Origin: Marisediminitalea oceani
GTDB lineage: Bacteria > Pseudomonadota > Gammaproteobacteria > Enterobacterales > Alteromonadaceae
Reading direction: 5' to 3'
DNA: 64,000 nucleotides
Assembly: GCF_003731635.1 (NCBI RefSeq)
Contig: NZ_RCUA01000078.1
Location: 2,062-66,061, forward strand
Shown here: positions 54,116-62,631 of the stretch, piece after piece
How positions within the stretch are numbered: position 1 is the stretch's first letter
Layout of the letters: each line of letters opens with the position of its first letter
Notes under the pieces: model-generated
Told to the model about the DNA's origin: nothing
The model's input: only the letters and a program-made list of their open reading frames with translations
The model's database searches: none
Made by a program: the position numbers and the translations under genes

Positions 54116-54757
54116 TTATCCCTCGTTTTGATAGCCGTCGCCGCTGATCCCCTGGGCAACGAATGGAAACAGATGTTCAATCACATCGGCAATATCGATG
54201 TCTTGCTGGTAGTCCGCCTTGGCAATGTCTTTCAGCGCCTGACTCGATGCCATGGAAAACACAAAGCTGCCAATAGCGAAGTGCAAGCGCCAGAATAATT
54301 CATCGGCCGGGATTGCTGGTAATGCGGTGCGTAACATGGCCAGTATGGTTTGGACCGTCTCACCGTAGCTGCCCATGATAAAGCGGCGTAGGTGGCCCTG
54401 CGACTCGGTATAGCCCTTACCCAGCAACTGCACAAACATTTCGGTGCCATCGGGCTGCACCGCATTGAGGTTAAGCAGCGGCCCCTTAAGGTTTTGCAAC
54501 ACCTGATCCACGCCTTTTCGACCCACGCTGGGAACCAACTTCGCCAGCGCCTCATCAATTTGCGGCATCATTACATCAAAGTAACGCTTGAGCACCGCCT
54601 GAATGAGGTTTTTCTTACTGCCAAAGTGGTAATTCACTGAGGCCAGATTCACGTCGGCCCGGGCGGTAATTTCACGCATCGAAGTTTGTCCGTAGCCCTG
54701 TAATGCAAACAGGTACTCGGCCGCTTCAATAATTCGCGCTTTGGTTTGCTTACTCAT
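54116..54757 (-). CDS. TetR-family regulator, PsrA-like
   Basis: A 213-residue TetR regulator. The DNA-binding part (about 5-50) includes IIEAAEYLFALQGYGQTSMREITARADVNLASVNYHFGSKKNLIQAVLKRY, very near the pattern of PsrA, a regulator of fatty acid degradation that responds to long-chain acyl-CoA or free acids. The C-terminal ligand domain is of the same type. The assignment to PsrA is by similarity of the helix-turn-helix only. The ATG abuts the sohB stop with no spacing (TAA at 54758), so translation is coupled. Confidence 0.85.
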   Translation of the reverse strand: MSKQTKARIIEAAEYLFALQGYGQTSMREITARADVNLASVNYHFGSKKNLIQAVLKRYFDVMMPQIDEALAKLVPSVGRKGVDQVLQNLKGPLLNLNAVQPDGTEMFVQLLGKGYTESQGHLRRFIMGSYGETVQTILAMLRTALPAIPADELFWRLHFAIGSFVFSMASSQALKDIAKADYQQDIDIADVIEHLFPFVAQGISGDGYQNEG

Positions 54758-55780
54758 TTACGACTTTTTAAACCATTGTGGAAGTTGACTGACCATACGC
54801 ATTGCCGCCCTTTCTGCGCCCTGAGCAAAAGACATCCCCAGCTTTTCGGCAACATTTTTCTTTTGCATAAATTTCACCGCAAAAATATCGCGCTCCGGGT
54901 AAACACTCATGATGTAATCATCAGAGGTACTGATGCCGTCAATCAGGCCCAACTCCAGCGCCTGGCTGCCATACCAGTATTCACCGGTTGCCACTTTGGC
55001 AATATCCAGCTCTTTGCGGTTAGTGCTGACCCAGTCCTTAAACATCACATGCACGGCTTCAAGCTCTTCGCGGAATTTTTCCCGGCCTTCATCGGTATTT
55101 TCCCCAAATACCGTGAGCGTACGCTTGTATTCACCGGCGGTGTGCTGCTCGTAATCGATGTCATTCTTCTTCAGTAACTTGTGGAAGTTAGGCAGCTGAG
55201 CTAATACCCCAATAGAACCAATAATGGCAAACTGACTGGCCACCAGATGATCGGCCACACAGGCCATCATGTAACCACCACTGGCAGCCACTTTATCAAC
55301 CGCAACGGTAAGCTTTAAGCCTTTATCACGAATACGCTGCAGCTGCGCAGCGGCCAGCCCGTAACCATGCACCACGCCGCCGCCACTTTCGACTTTAACC
55401 AGCACTTCGTCTTTCTCGGTTGCAATACACAACACGGCCGTAACTTCCTCGCGCAGTTTTTCTACCTCATGGGCGTCCATTGAGCCCTTAAAGTCGATAA
55501 CAAAGAGTTTACCGCTGTCTTCTGCCGGCTCTTTATTTTCTTTCTGCTTTTTCTTTTGTTCTTTAGCCAGTTTCTTCAGGCTGGCTTTGTCCAGCGTCAC
55601 CTGTTGAGCATAGTGCGTGATGTCTTTTAACTGCTCACTCACTGAATGAATTTCCAGTTGCCCTTTACCTTGTTTTTGTTTTGCCGCAGCACCTGCTGCC
55701 AGGGCCAGAACAATCACAATTGCGGCAACCAGTGTGACTGCCTTTGCTAAAAATAGTCCGTATTCGTATAAGAATTCCAC
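54758..55780 (-). CDS. sohB: S49-family inner-membrane protease SohB
   Basis: A 340-residue membrane protease. It has an N-terminal membrane helix (about 12-32), a basic linker with KEQKKKQKENKE, and the S49 core. The catalytic serine is S167 in VAASGGYMMAC and the lysine K219 in AGEYKRTLT. The start is GTG at 55780 (reading VEFLYEYGLFLAKAV), which has AGAGG five bases upstream and matches the N-terminus of known SohB. An ATG 16 codons upstream lacks this match. E. coli SohB can replace DegP activity in some mutants. It is the first gene of a four-gene run. Confidence 0.92.
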   Translation of the reverse strand: MEFLYEYGLFLAKAVTLVAAIVIVLALAAGAAAKQKQGKGQLEIHSVSEQLKDITHYAQQVTLDKASLKKLAKEQKKKQKENKEPAEDSGKLFVIDFKGSMDAHEVEKLREEVTAVLCIATEKDEVLVKVESGGGVVHGYGLAAAQLQRIRDKGLKLTVAVDKVAASGGYMMACVADHLVASQFAIIGSIGVLAQLPNFHKLLKKNDIDYEQHTAGEYKRTLTVFGENTDEGREKFREELEAVHVMFKDWVSTNRKELDIAKVATGEYWYGSQALELGLIDGISTSDDYIMSVYPERDIFAVKFMQKKNVAEKLGMSFAQGAERAAMRMVSQLPQWFKKS

Positions 55781-55894
55781 AAATGCCTCTTGTGTTATTG
55801 TTTGTCTGATTTTTTCAAGCTGAATCATACCAGTGATCGTCTTCGCTGACGATACACAAAGCCTATTCAGCGTGCTGTGGCTCCGGCGCCAGAC

Positions 55895-55925
55895 AAAAAT
55901 AAAGCCAGCTAAGCTGGCTTTATTG
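55895..55925 (-). terminator. Terminator of the phospholipase gene
   Basis: The hairpin AATAAAGCCAGC-tta-GCTGGCTTTATT lies about 25 bases after the stop of the 857-residue lipase gene. On the minus strand it continues into a short T-run. Confidence 0.8.
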
Positions 55926-55947
55926 GAATCACGTAGGTGAAGTAGTA

Positions 55948-58521
55948 TTAGTTGGCCACCACATCAGTATTAGTGATGGGTAATGCCTGTGCTTCAGACT
56001 TGATAAAACCACCCACCTGCAATTGCATCTCGCGGGTAACCGCAGGGTCGGCAGCCGGGCTTAAGCTGGATGCATGCGCACCGCTGTTAAAACGTACCTG
56101 GCCACTTACCGTCCCCGTCTCCGAGGAGATAGTAGAAGTCACCTGCTCAAGGCCAATCATTGCAGCCATTGGGTGCTGACCCGCTAACGGTAGTGAAGTC
56201 ACAACAGGGTTAACCTGATCCGGCAGATTCTCACCACCATCACCCACTACCGACATAAAGTGCACTGGTGTGGTAGCGCCAAGCATTCCGGCATAAGCAG
56301 TCGGGTCCCCGGCGTCGAGGATGGTTTGGGCGGCAAAGTTAAACTGCGCAAACAACGCTTCAACTTCTGCTCTGGCATCAGCATCCAGCAGTGCTACGAA
56401 ATCGGTGTAGGCCTGACGAAGCTGGGCTTCTGTGGCGTTTTCGCCATAAACCTGGCCAACGTAAGCAACAAAGTCTTCCGACGATTCACTCAGTAACAGG
56501 GCTTTAATTAACGGCCCGAAGTCCGGTGACTCCATCAGGAAGGTAGCAATACCACTGGCCGGTGACTCCAGTGAGGCAGCGTTAATAGCAAACATGCCGT
56601 CAAGGGTATCATTACCCAGAGAGCTGTTTGCCATAGCAGCAAAGTTAGCGCCGGTAATGGCTCCCAGTGAAACGCCCATTACAGACACTTTTGACACATC
56701 CAGATCAATGGCCTGTGTCGCCGTCATATCCGCTACAGCATTTAAACCAAGGCGTAAGCCCAGCAGATCGGCCATGCCCTGACGAACGTTATCTCGAGCA
56801 GTAGGCAGTGAAGCCAGATTCATAAAGTGAGTTGGTGATACCGTGGTTGCACTGATATCATCGGTGCCATCACCGTTTACATCAAAGCCACGGCTACCAT
56901 GTAAAGGTAAGTCAATGGCAACAGAAGCAATACCGTGCAGAGACAGAGTACCGCTGATAGCCATCATTTGCTCTTTTGTACCGGTAATACCATGCACCAG
57001 CATAACTACCGGCCAGCCGGCATCAGGTTTGCTGATTGGGAATCCCAGGGCAGTAGCAATGGCCGGATCAGGAATAGTGACCTGTACTTCCAGCGGGTTT
57101 GCCGCAATGGTGGTTTGCGGGATGGGGCTGTAACGGGTAACGTTACGCGCATCATCAATCATTTCGCCGTTCACACGCAGATCAGACAAGCCAACCTGGG
57201 TACACATTTCGTAGTTCGGACCAGGCTCAGCCATGGCCAGTACTTCAGCCGGTGCACCAGCCAGCACGATGCCGCTGTCACAGGCAGCATGCCAGAAGTC
57301 GTTAACCGGCGCGAGTGGATTGGTCATCGACGGAACCGGCAGATAATACGGCAGCGAAACAGAACCAGTGTAGCGCTGAGCCGCACAGAATGGGCCGGCT
57401 TCGGCAGCAAAAGACTGTGAAATTCCCGCAGCGACGGTTTCCATGCCACCCCAGTAAGCGCTTAGCTGACCGGATAAGGTGCCAAAAATGCCATCACAGG
57501 TTTGTAGCAAACTGAAATCAGTGGCATCGATAGCCGCCTGAACCTGAGCCGATTGCCCCTCTTTGGCCAATGCCAGCGCACCATCAAGCGTTGCACTGCT
57601 GATCAGGCCAAGTGCTTCCATGGCATTGTCCGGACCCGCTGCATCCTGCACCTGAACAATCGGCAGAGCCGTAGCCGGATTGCCCTGACCGGTGGTAAGA
57701 ATTTGTACCAGATCGGCAACCAGCAGTTGCTTAACCGTGCCCATCACATCTACTGTTGACTGGGTTGTGAACGCAGACACATAAGTAATGTCTTCACGCT
57801 CATAACCCGCACCAAGTAGTGGGGTGATATAGGAGTTTACCAGTGTTTGTAAGGTCAGCTGATCTTCGGTAGCCAGTGGTGCAGTGTTGATATCCTGACG
57901 CACCAGATCCCAGGTAGTAGACCCCTGCACTGCTTTACCTGAAGTATCTTTTAGATCGGTGGTCATTACCAGCATGTAACCAGAAGCTGGTTTAAGCGGC
58001 TTAAGCGGCACAACACTTACGGTGTCGTCATCAACCAGTGACAATACGTAATCAACGCCGTAGGTGAGCTGATCGCCCAGCTTACAGCCAGATGAAGGGA
58101 TGGCTGCCGCCGCACACTCAGGGTCGCTCTGATCAAGGCCTAGAGTTGCTTCAAATAAATGGATACCGGCCGACAAGGTAGAAGCGTCCAGTGCCACACC
58201 TGCCGAGGTTTGCACATCAATGGCAAAAGGATGCTGAATAGACCAGCCATCAAGAATATTCAGGGCATTCTGGGGGTCGCCGAAATCTGTTGGATCGGCT
58301 ACCGGAATGTTCAGTGTGTAGTCAAAGAAGCCATCATCACCAGGTAACATTAATAAATCGTTTGGAATATTCAGCTCGCCGTTGGCCGGGTCAAATACTA
58401 TACGAGAAAATGGCGTGTCGACTTGGGTTTCGTTATTAATGTCGTCAATGGACTCACCGCCACCGCAACCGGCTAACCCCAGTGCCAAGGCCACACTGGT
58501 GCTAAGGATTAGTTTTTTCAT
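55948..58521 (-). CDS. VolA/Pla-1 family surface phospholipase lipoprotein
   Basis: An 857-residue lipoprotein with lipobox LAGC at about residues 16-19 and a GGG linker. The N-terminal beta-rich domain (about 30-380) has bacterial Ig-like character (FDPANGELNIPNDLLM, LKPASGYMLVMTTDLKD). The alpha/beta hydrolase domain starts near residue 505 with VVMLVHGITGTKEQ and has the nucleophile S618 in MGVSLGAITG. A C-terminal histidine lies in SGAHASSLSP. VolA of Vibrio cholerae is a surface-exposed lysophospholipase that releases fatty acids for uptake; the same role is likely here but not proved. It is monocistronic with a terminator. Confidence 0.88.
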   Translation of the reverse strand: MKKLILSTSVALALGLAGCGGGESIDDINNETQVDTPFSRIVFDPANGELNIPNDLLMLPGDDGFFDYTLNIPVADPTDFGDPQNALNILDGWSIQHPFAIDVQTSAGVALDASTLSAGIHLFEATLGLDQSDPECAAAAIPSSGCKLGDQLTYGVDYVLSLVDDDTVSVVPLKPLKPASGYMLVMTTDLKDTSGKAVQGSTTWDLVRQDINTAPLATEDQLTLQTLVNSYITPLLGAGYEREDITYVSAFTTQSTVDVMGTVKQLLVADLVQILTTGQGNPATALPIVQVQDAAGPDNAMEALGLISSATLDGALALAKEGQSAQVQAAIDATDFSLLQTCDGIFGTLSGQLSAYWGGMETVAAGISQSFAAEAGPFCAAQRYTGSVSLPYYLPVPSMTNPLAPVNDFWHAACDSGIVLAGAPAEVLAMAEPGPNYEMCTQVGLSDLRVNGEMIDDARNVTRYSPIPQTTIAANPLEVQVTIPDPAIATALGFPISKPDAGWPVVMLVHGITGTKEQMMAISGTLSLHGIASVAIDLPLHGSRGFDVNGDGTDDISATTVSPTHFMNLASLPTARDNVRQGMADLLGLRLGLNAVADMTATQAIDLDVSKVSVMGVSLGAITGANFAAMANSSLGNDTLDGMFAINAASLESPASGIATFLMESPDFGPLIKALLLSESSEDFVAYVGQVYGENATEAQLRQAYTDFVALLDADARAEVEALFAQFNFAAQTILDAGDPTAYAGMLGATTPVHFMSVVGDGGENLPDQVNPVVTSLPLAGQHPMAAMIGLEQVTSTISSETGTVSGQVRFNSGAHASSLSPAADPAVTREMQLQVGGFIKSEAQALPITNTDVVAN

Positions 58522-58864
58522 TATATCTCCCTACAAAACGGATTTTTGTTATTCTGGCTCATGATAAGTCCGACAGCTTTTGTGAAGGCTAAATACCTTG
58601 ATCGCTGGGCAAATATCGAACAAGTACGACCAGTTACTAAACACATATTATTTTCTTTACGATGATTTTGCAAAATATTGTTAACTTTTTGTAACCCATT
58701 CTTGTAAATAACTGTAAAAACGTCAATTTATACACCTATCGTAGTAACTTATTTCAACTACGTAAAAGAATCGGTTTACATAAAACAGGATATTTGTATC
58801 ATCACAGCACTTTTGCGCCCTAAATGCTGGGTATGATGAGAAAGTTTAGCAGGAAACTTGATTT
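58522..58864. other. AT-rich divergent promoter region
   Basis: A 343-base region between the divergent phospholipase and yciK genes. It must hold both promoters. An inverted pair CGTAGT (58740-58745) and ACTACG (58757-58762) may be an operator. A 12-base TTTTGCGCCCTA near 58810 recalls the repeat described at 31.7 kb but does not extend. No gene is seen. Confidence 0.5.
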
Positions 58865-59608
58865 ATGAACGACTACATCGCACCGGACCACTTACTCAGT
58901 GGTAAAACCATTCTCATTACTGGCGCCGGTGACGGCATCGGAAGACAAGCTGCAATCAGCTATGCTACCCATGGCGCTACCTGCATTCTGCTGGGTAAAA
59001 CGGTTAGCAAACTGGAAGCAGTGTACGACGAGATTGTCGCGGCCGGTTATCCCGAGCCAGCGATTATACCGCTGGATTTAAATGGCGCTACCCCGAAACA
59101 TTATCAGGATATGGCAAATACCATTAGCGACCAGTTTGGTGTGCTCGATGGCATATTATTTAATGCCGGCAAGCTTGGTCACTTAAGTCCCTTCGCTCAG
59201 ATACCAGTGGATGAGTGGCAACAGGTCATGCAGGTAAACCTCAACAGCGCCATGTATATGCTGCAGCCACTACTTCCACTATTACTCAAGGCCGAGGCCG
59301 CTTCGGTCATCTTTACCAGTTCCTCAGTGGGTCGCAAAGGCCGCGCGTTCTGGGGCACCTATTCGGTATCGAAGTTTGCCACTGAAGGCCTGATGCAGGT
59401 ATTAGCCGATGAGTACAAGAACAAACCTCTGCGGTTTAACTGTATTAATCCGGGCGCCACACGCACAGCTATGCGGGCTAAAGCATTCCCGGCCGAAGAT
59501 GCTGAGACACTGAAAACCCCGGCCGATATTATGCCGCTGTATTTATACCTGATGGGTTCAGACAGCCAGGAGGTAAACGGTCAGTCACTGGATTGTCAGC
59601 CTAAATAA
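58865..59608 (+). CDS. yciK: Short-chain dehydrogenase YciK
   Basis: A 247-residue SDR oxidoreductase of the YciK group. The NADP loop is TILITGAGDGIGRQAA (about 15-30), and NAG is in GILFNAGKLG. The catalytic serine is in FTSSSVGRKGRAFWGTYSVSKFA, with tyrosine and lysine in the Y-S-V-S-K string. The C-terminal NPGATRTAMRAKAFPAED is a family mark. E. coli YciK is of similar length, with unknown substrate. It is single with a bidirectional terminator behind it. Confidence 0.92.
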   Translation: MNDYIAPDHLLSGKTILITGAGDGIGRQAAISYATHGATCILLGKTVSKLEAVYDEIVAAGYPEPAIIPLDLNGATPKHYQDMANTISDQFGVLDGILFNAGKLGHLSPFAQIPVDEWQQVMQVNLNSAMYMLQPLLPLLLKAEAASVIFTSSSVGRKGRAFWGTYSVSKFATEGLMQVLADEYKNKPLRFNCINPGATRTAMRAKAFPAEDAETLKTPADIMPLYLYLMGSDSQEVNGQSLDCQPK

Positions 59609-59643
59609 CCCGCTATTCACTTAAGTGACTAACTACAAATACC

Positions 59644-59670
59644 AAAAAGCCCCGCAATGCGGGGCTTTTT
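59644..59670. terminator. Bidirectional terminator between yciK and glnS
   Basis: The perfect hairpin AAAAAGCCCCGC-aat-GCGGGGCTTTTT lies between the two convergent genes and has the T-run on both strands. Confidence 0.93.
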
Positions 59671-59704
59671 AATAAGTAAAACTAACCTACAGCAAATAAC
59701 TGGC

Positions 59705-61372
59705 TTAATCGCCAATCTTAGCCCAGGTATCACGCAAACCAACAGTCTGGTTAAAGACCAGTTGCTCAGACGTGGAGTCTTTATCCAGACAGAAGTAACC
59801 GGTACGCTCAAACTGCCAGCTACCTACTTCCGGTACACGACCAGGCAGGCCAGGCTCTACCCATCCTGATTTAACAATCAGGCTGTCCGGGTTGATAGCG
59901 TCAACGAAATCATCTTCCGCAGCCGGGTTAGGCACGTTGAACAAACGATCGTATAATCTGAACTGCGCAGCTTCACCGCTGGCTACATCTACCCAGTGGA
60001 TAACACCTTTAACCTTGCGACCGTCTGCCGGGTCTTTACCGAGCGTGTCCGGGTCATAGGTACAGTAAACCGTGGTCACATTACCCTCTGCGTCTTTTTC
60101 AACGCGGTTGGCTTTCACCACATAAGCGTTACGTAAGCGGACTTCTTTATCCAGCACCAGACGCTTGAATTTTTTATTGGCGGATTCGCGGAAATCTTCT
60201 GCCTCAATCCAGACTTCGCGGCCAAAATTAAGGTTACGCGTACCCATAGACTCATCATTAGGATGGTTGGGGGCAGTCAGTGTCTCAGACTCACCTTCCG
60301 GATAGTTTTCAATAACCAGTTTAATTGGCTCGAGTACAGCCATAGCGCGGGGCGCATTGACGTTGAGGTCGTCGCGAATACAGGCTTCCAACATGCTCAT
60401 TTCAACCATGTTGTCCATCTTGGTTACACCAATACGCAAGCAAAACTCGCGCACAGAACCCGGTGTATAACCGCGGCGACGCAGGCCGGCAATGGTTGGC
60501 ATACGGGGGTCATCCCAGCCAGCCACATGCTTTTCTTCAACCAGTTGAATAAGACGGCGCTTACTTAATACCGTGTATTCCAGGTTTAAGCGGGAAAACT
60601 CATACTGATGCGGCGTGCAGTCGATGGTGATATTTTCGATGACCCAATCGTATAAACGACGGTTATCCTGAAACTCCAGCGTACACAAAGAATGAGTGAT
60701 CCCTTCAATGGCATCCGAGATACAGTGGGTAAAGTCGTACATCGGGTAAACGCACCACTTCTCGCCGGTTTGATGATGATGGGCAAACTTAATCCGGTAA
60801 ATAACCGGGTCACGCATGCACATAAACGGCGACGTCATATCGATTTTAGCACGCAGCGAACAATGCCCTTCCGGGTACTCGCCGGCAGTCATTTTAGCAA
60901 ATTCCTGCAGGTTGGTCTCGATGCTGGTGTCACGATACGGGCTGTTCTTACCCGGCTCAGTCAGCGTGCCACGCATTTCACGCATAGCTTCCTGGGTACT
61001 GAAGTCCACATAGGCCAGGCCTTTTTCGATAAGCTCCACGGCAAAACCATGTAACTGATCGAAATAATCAGAAGAGTAACGCGCCTCACCATCCCATTCA
61101 AAACCGAGCCATTTCACATCCTGCTGGATGGAATTAACAAATTCGATGTCTTCTTTGGCCGGATTGGTATCGTCAAAACGCAGGTTACAGCTGCCCTGAT
61201 AATCCCTGGCAATACCAAAGTTCAGACAGATGGATTTAGCATGCCCAATGTGCAGGAAGCCGTTTGGCTCTGGAGGGAAGCGCGTTTTGATGCTCGTGTG
61301 TACCCCGTTAGCGAGGTCTTTATCAATAATTTGACGGATAAAGTTGGTCGGACGGTGTTCAGTCTCGGCCAT
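59705..61372 (-). CDS. glnS: Glutaminyl-tRNA synthetase
   Basis: A 555-residue class I aminoacyl-tRNA synthetase, nearly the same size as in E. coli. The HIGH motif is in [17 protein letters not shown] (about 31-47) and the KMSKS-like motif in TVLSKRRL (about 267-274). The string [27 protein letters not shown] is conserved in GlnS and GltX-like enzymes. The C-terminal anticodon-binding beta barrels end near [11 protein letters not shown]. It has its own promoter region (61373-61591) opposite the LacI gene. Confidence 0.96.
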   Translation of the reverse strand: MAETEHRPTNFIRQIIDKDLANGVHTSIKTRFPPEPNGFLHIGHAKSICLNFGIARDYQGSCNLRFDDTNPAKEDIEFVNSIQQDVKWLGFEWDGEARYSSDYFDQLHGFAVELIEKGLAYVDFSTQEAMREMRGTLTEPGKNSPYRDTSIETNLQEFAKMTAGEYPEGHCSLRAKIDMTSPFMCMRDPVIYRIKFAHHHQTGEKWCVYPMYDFTHCISDAIEGITHSLCTLEFQDNRRLYDWVIENITIDCTPHQYEFSRLNLEYTVLSKRRLIQLVEEKHVAGWDDPRMPTIAGLRRRGYTPGSVREFCLRIGVTKMDNMVEMSMLEACIRDDLNVNAPRAMAVLEPIKLVIENYPEGESETLTAPNHPNDESMGTRNLNFGREVWIEAEDFRESANKKFKRLVLDKEVRLRNAYVVKANRVEKDAEGNVTTVYCTYDPDTLGKDPADGRKVKGVIHWVDVASGEAAQFRLYDRLFNVPNPAAEDDFVDAINPDSLIVKSGWVEPGLPGRVPEVGSWQFERTGYFCLDKDSTSEQLVFNQTVGLRDTWAKIGD

Positions 61373-61591
61373 TCGCGGTGCCCTCTTATTATAATGTTTA
61401 AGTTAAATACGTGATGAAGCAGAAGAAAAAAGCTATGCTAATACTACTTCGTGTTTAACAAAAGTATATCACTGTCTTAGGGGTGCTAACCAACACTACT
61501 TACAATTCAGTGCAATAAAACGGGTATCGCACAGATATTAATCAACGCGGACTCATCGGTTAAATAATAATATGAACTATAATAACGACGC

Positions 61592-62614
61592 ATGAAGCAT
61601 AAACCGACCTCTTTTGACATTGCCCACCTCGCCGGCGTGTCGCAATCCACGGTATCCAGGGCATTGAATGACAGTCCGCTGGTCAATATCGCAACCCGCC
61701 AGAAAGTGCAGGAAATCGCCCGCGAGCTTAATTATCAGGTAGATAAAAACGCCAGTAATCTGCGCCGTCAGCGCAGCAGCACCATTGCGTTATTGCTGTT
61801 TGAGGATCCGACTTCAGATGATTCGCTGGTGAACCCTTTCTTTCTGGCCATGTTAGGCAGTATTACCAAAGCCTGCGCCGCTAAGGGATATGACCTGCTG
61901 GTGTCGTTTCAGAACCTCGATAATAACTGGCAGGCAGAGTACGAAGACTCTCATAAGGCCGACGGGCTGATCCTGCTCGGTTACGGAGACTATCGCTCCT
62001 ATGCCGGTAAACTCAGTCAGTTACACCAGCACAATACGCATGTTATGCGCTGGGGAGCACCCGTTGAGCAATGGCCCGGGATCTCTATTGGTTGTGATAA
62101 TTTTAGTGGCGGGCAGTCTGTTACCCGTCATTTACTCTCCCACGATTACCGCTCGTTTGCGTTTATTGGCGATATCGGCGACAAAGCACCTGAGTTTCAG
62201 AGTCGTTACGAAGGCTTTCTCAGTGCGCTGGATAAACATCACACTCATCTTCAGTACGATGCTATCTCTTCTGAGGAGGCTGGTATTGAGGCGGCAAAGC
62301 ATTTATTGGAAACCACTTCAGCACTGCCCGATGCCATTGTGTGTGCGGCAGATATTATTGCAGTGGGAGTGTTGCAGCAGCTTAAAGAAGCCGGGATACG
62401 AGTACCAGAGGATGTTGCGGTAGTCGGTTTTGACAATATTCAGTTAGCAGCGTTTACCACCCCCGGTCTGACCACCGTGCAGCAAAACACCGCCCAGGCT
62501 GGCGAAAAACTGGTAGAAAATCTGTTGTTAGCGATTGATGGCCATCCAACGGATGACCATTTGTTGCCAACTAATCTGGTGGTTCGTCAGTCTTGCGGCT
62601 GCGACATCAAATAA
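61592..62614 (+). CDS. LacI-family transcriptional regulator
   Basis: A 340-residue LacI repressor-type protein. The helix-turn-helix and hinge (about 6-60) read TSFDIAHLAGVSQSTVSRALNDSPLVNIATRQKVQEIARELNYQ. The periplasmic-binding-like domain follows and ends with the cysteine pair in SCGCDIK. GH13 amylase is encoded next to it in convergent orientation, so a role in alpha-glucan or maltose use is possible. The ligand cannot be read. Confidence 0.9.
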   Translation: MKHKPTSFDIAHLAGVSQSTVSRALNDSPLVNIATRQKVQEIARELNYQVDKNASNLRRQRSSTIALLLFEDPTSDDSLVNPFFLAMLGSITKACAAKGYDLLVSFQNLDNNWQAEYEDSHKADGLILLGYGDYRSYAGKLSQLHQHNTHVMRWGAPVEQWPGISIGCDNFSGGQSVTRHLLSHDYRSFAFIGDIGDKAPEFQSRYEGFLSALDKHHTHLQYDAISSEEAGIEAAKHLLETTSALPDAIVCAADIIAVGVLQQLKEAGIRVPEDVAVVGFDNIQLAAFTTPGLTTVQQNTAQAGEKLVENLLLAIDGHPTDDHLLPTNLVVRQSCGCDIK

Positions 62615-62631
62615 GGCCGGCCACCTTACCG

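Noticed and set aside
56935-57420. A 161-codon frame on + inside the phospholipase gene
   Set aside because: It lies entirely antisense to a well-supported long gene, and its product looks like a shadow of that gene's codon pattern.
58808-58824. A third copy of the intergenic repeat before yciK
   Set aside because: Only the 12-base TTTTGCGCCCTA matches; neither the rest of the 48-base block nor the hairpins are there.
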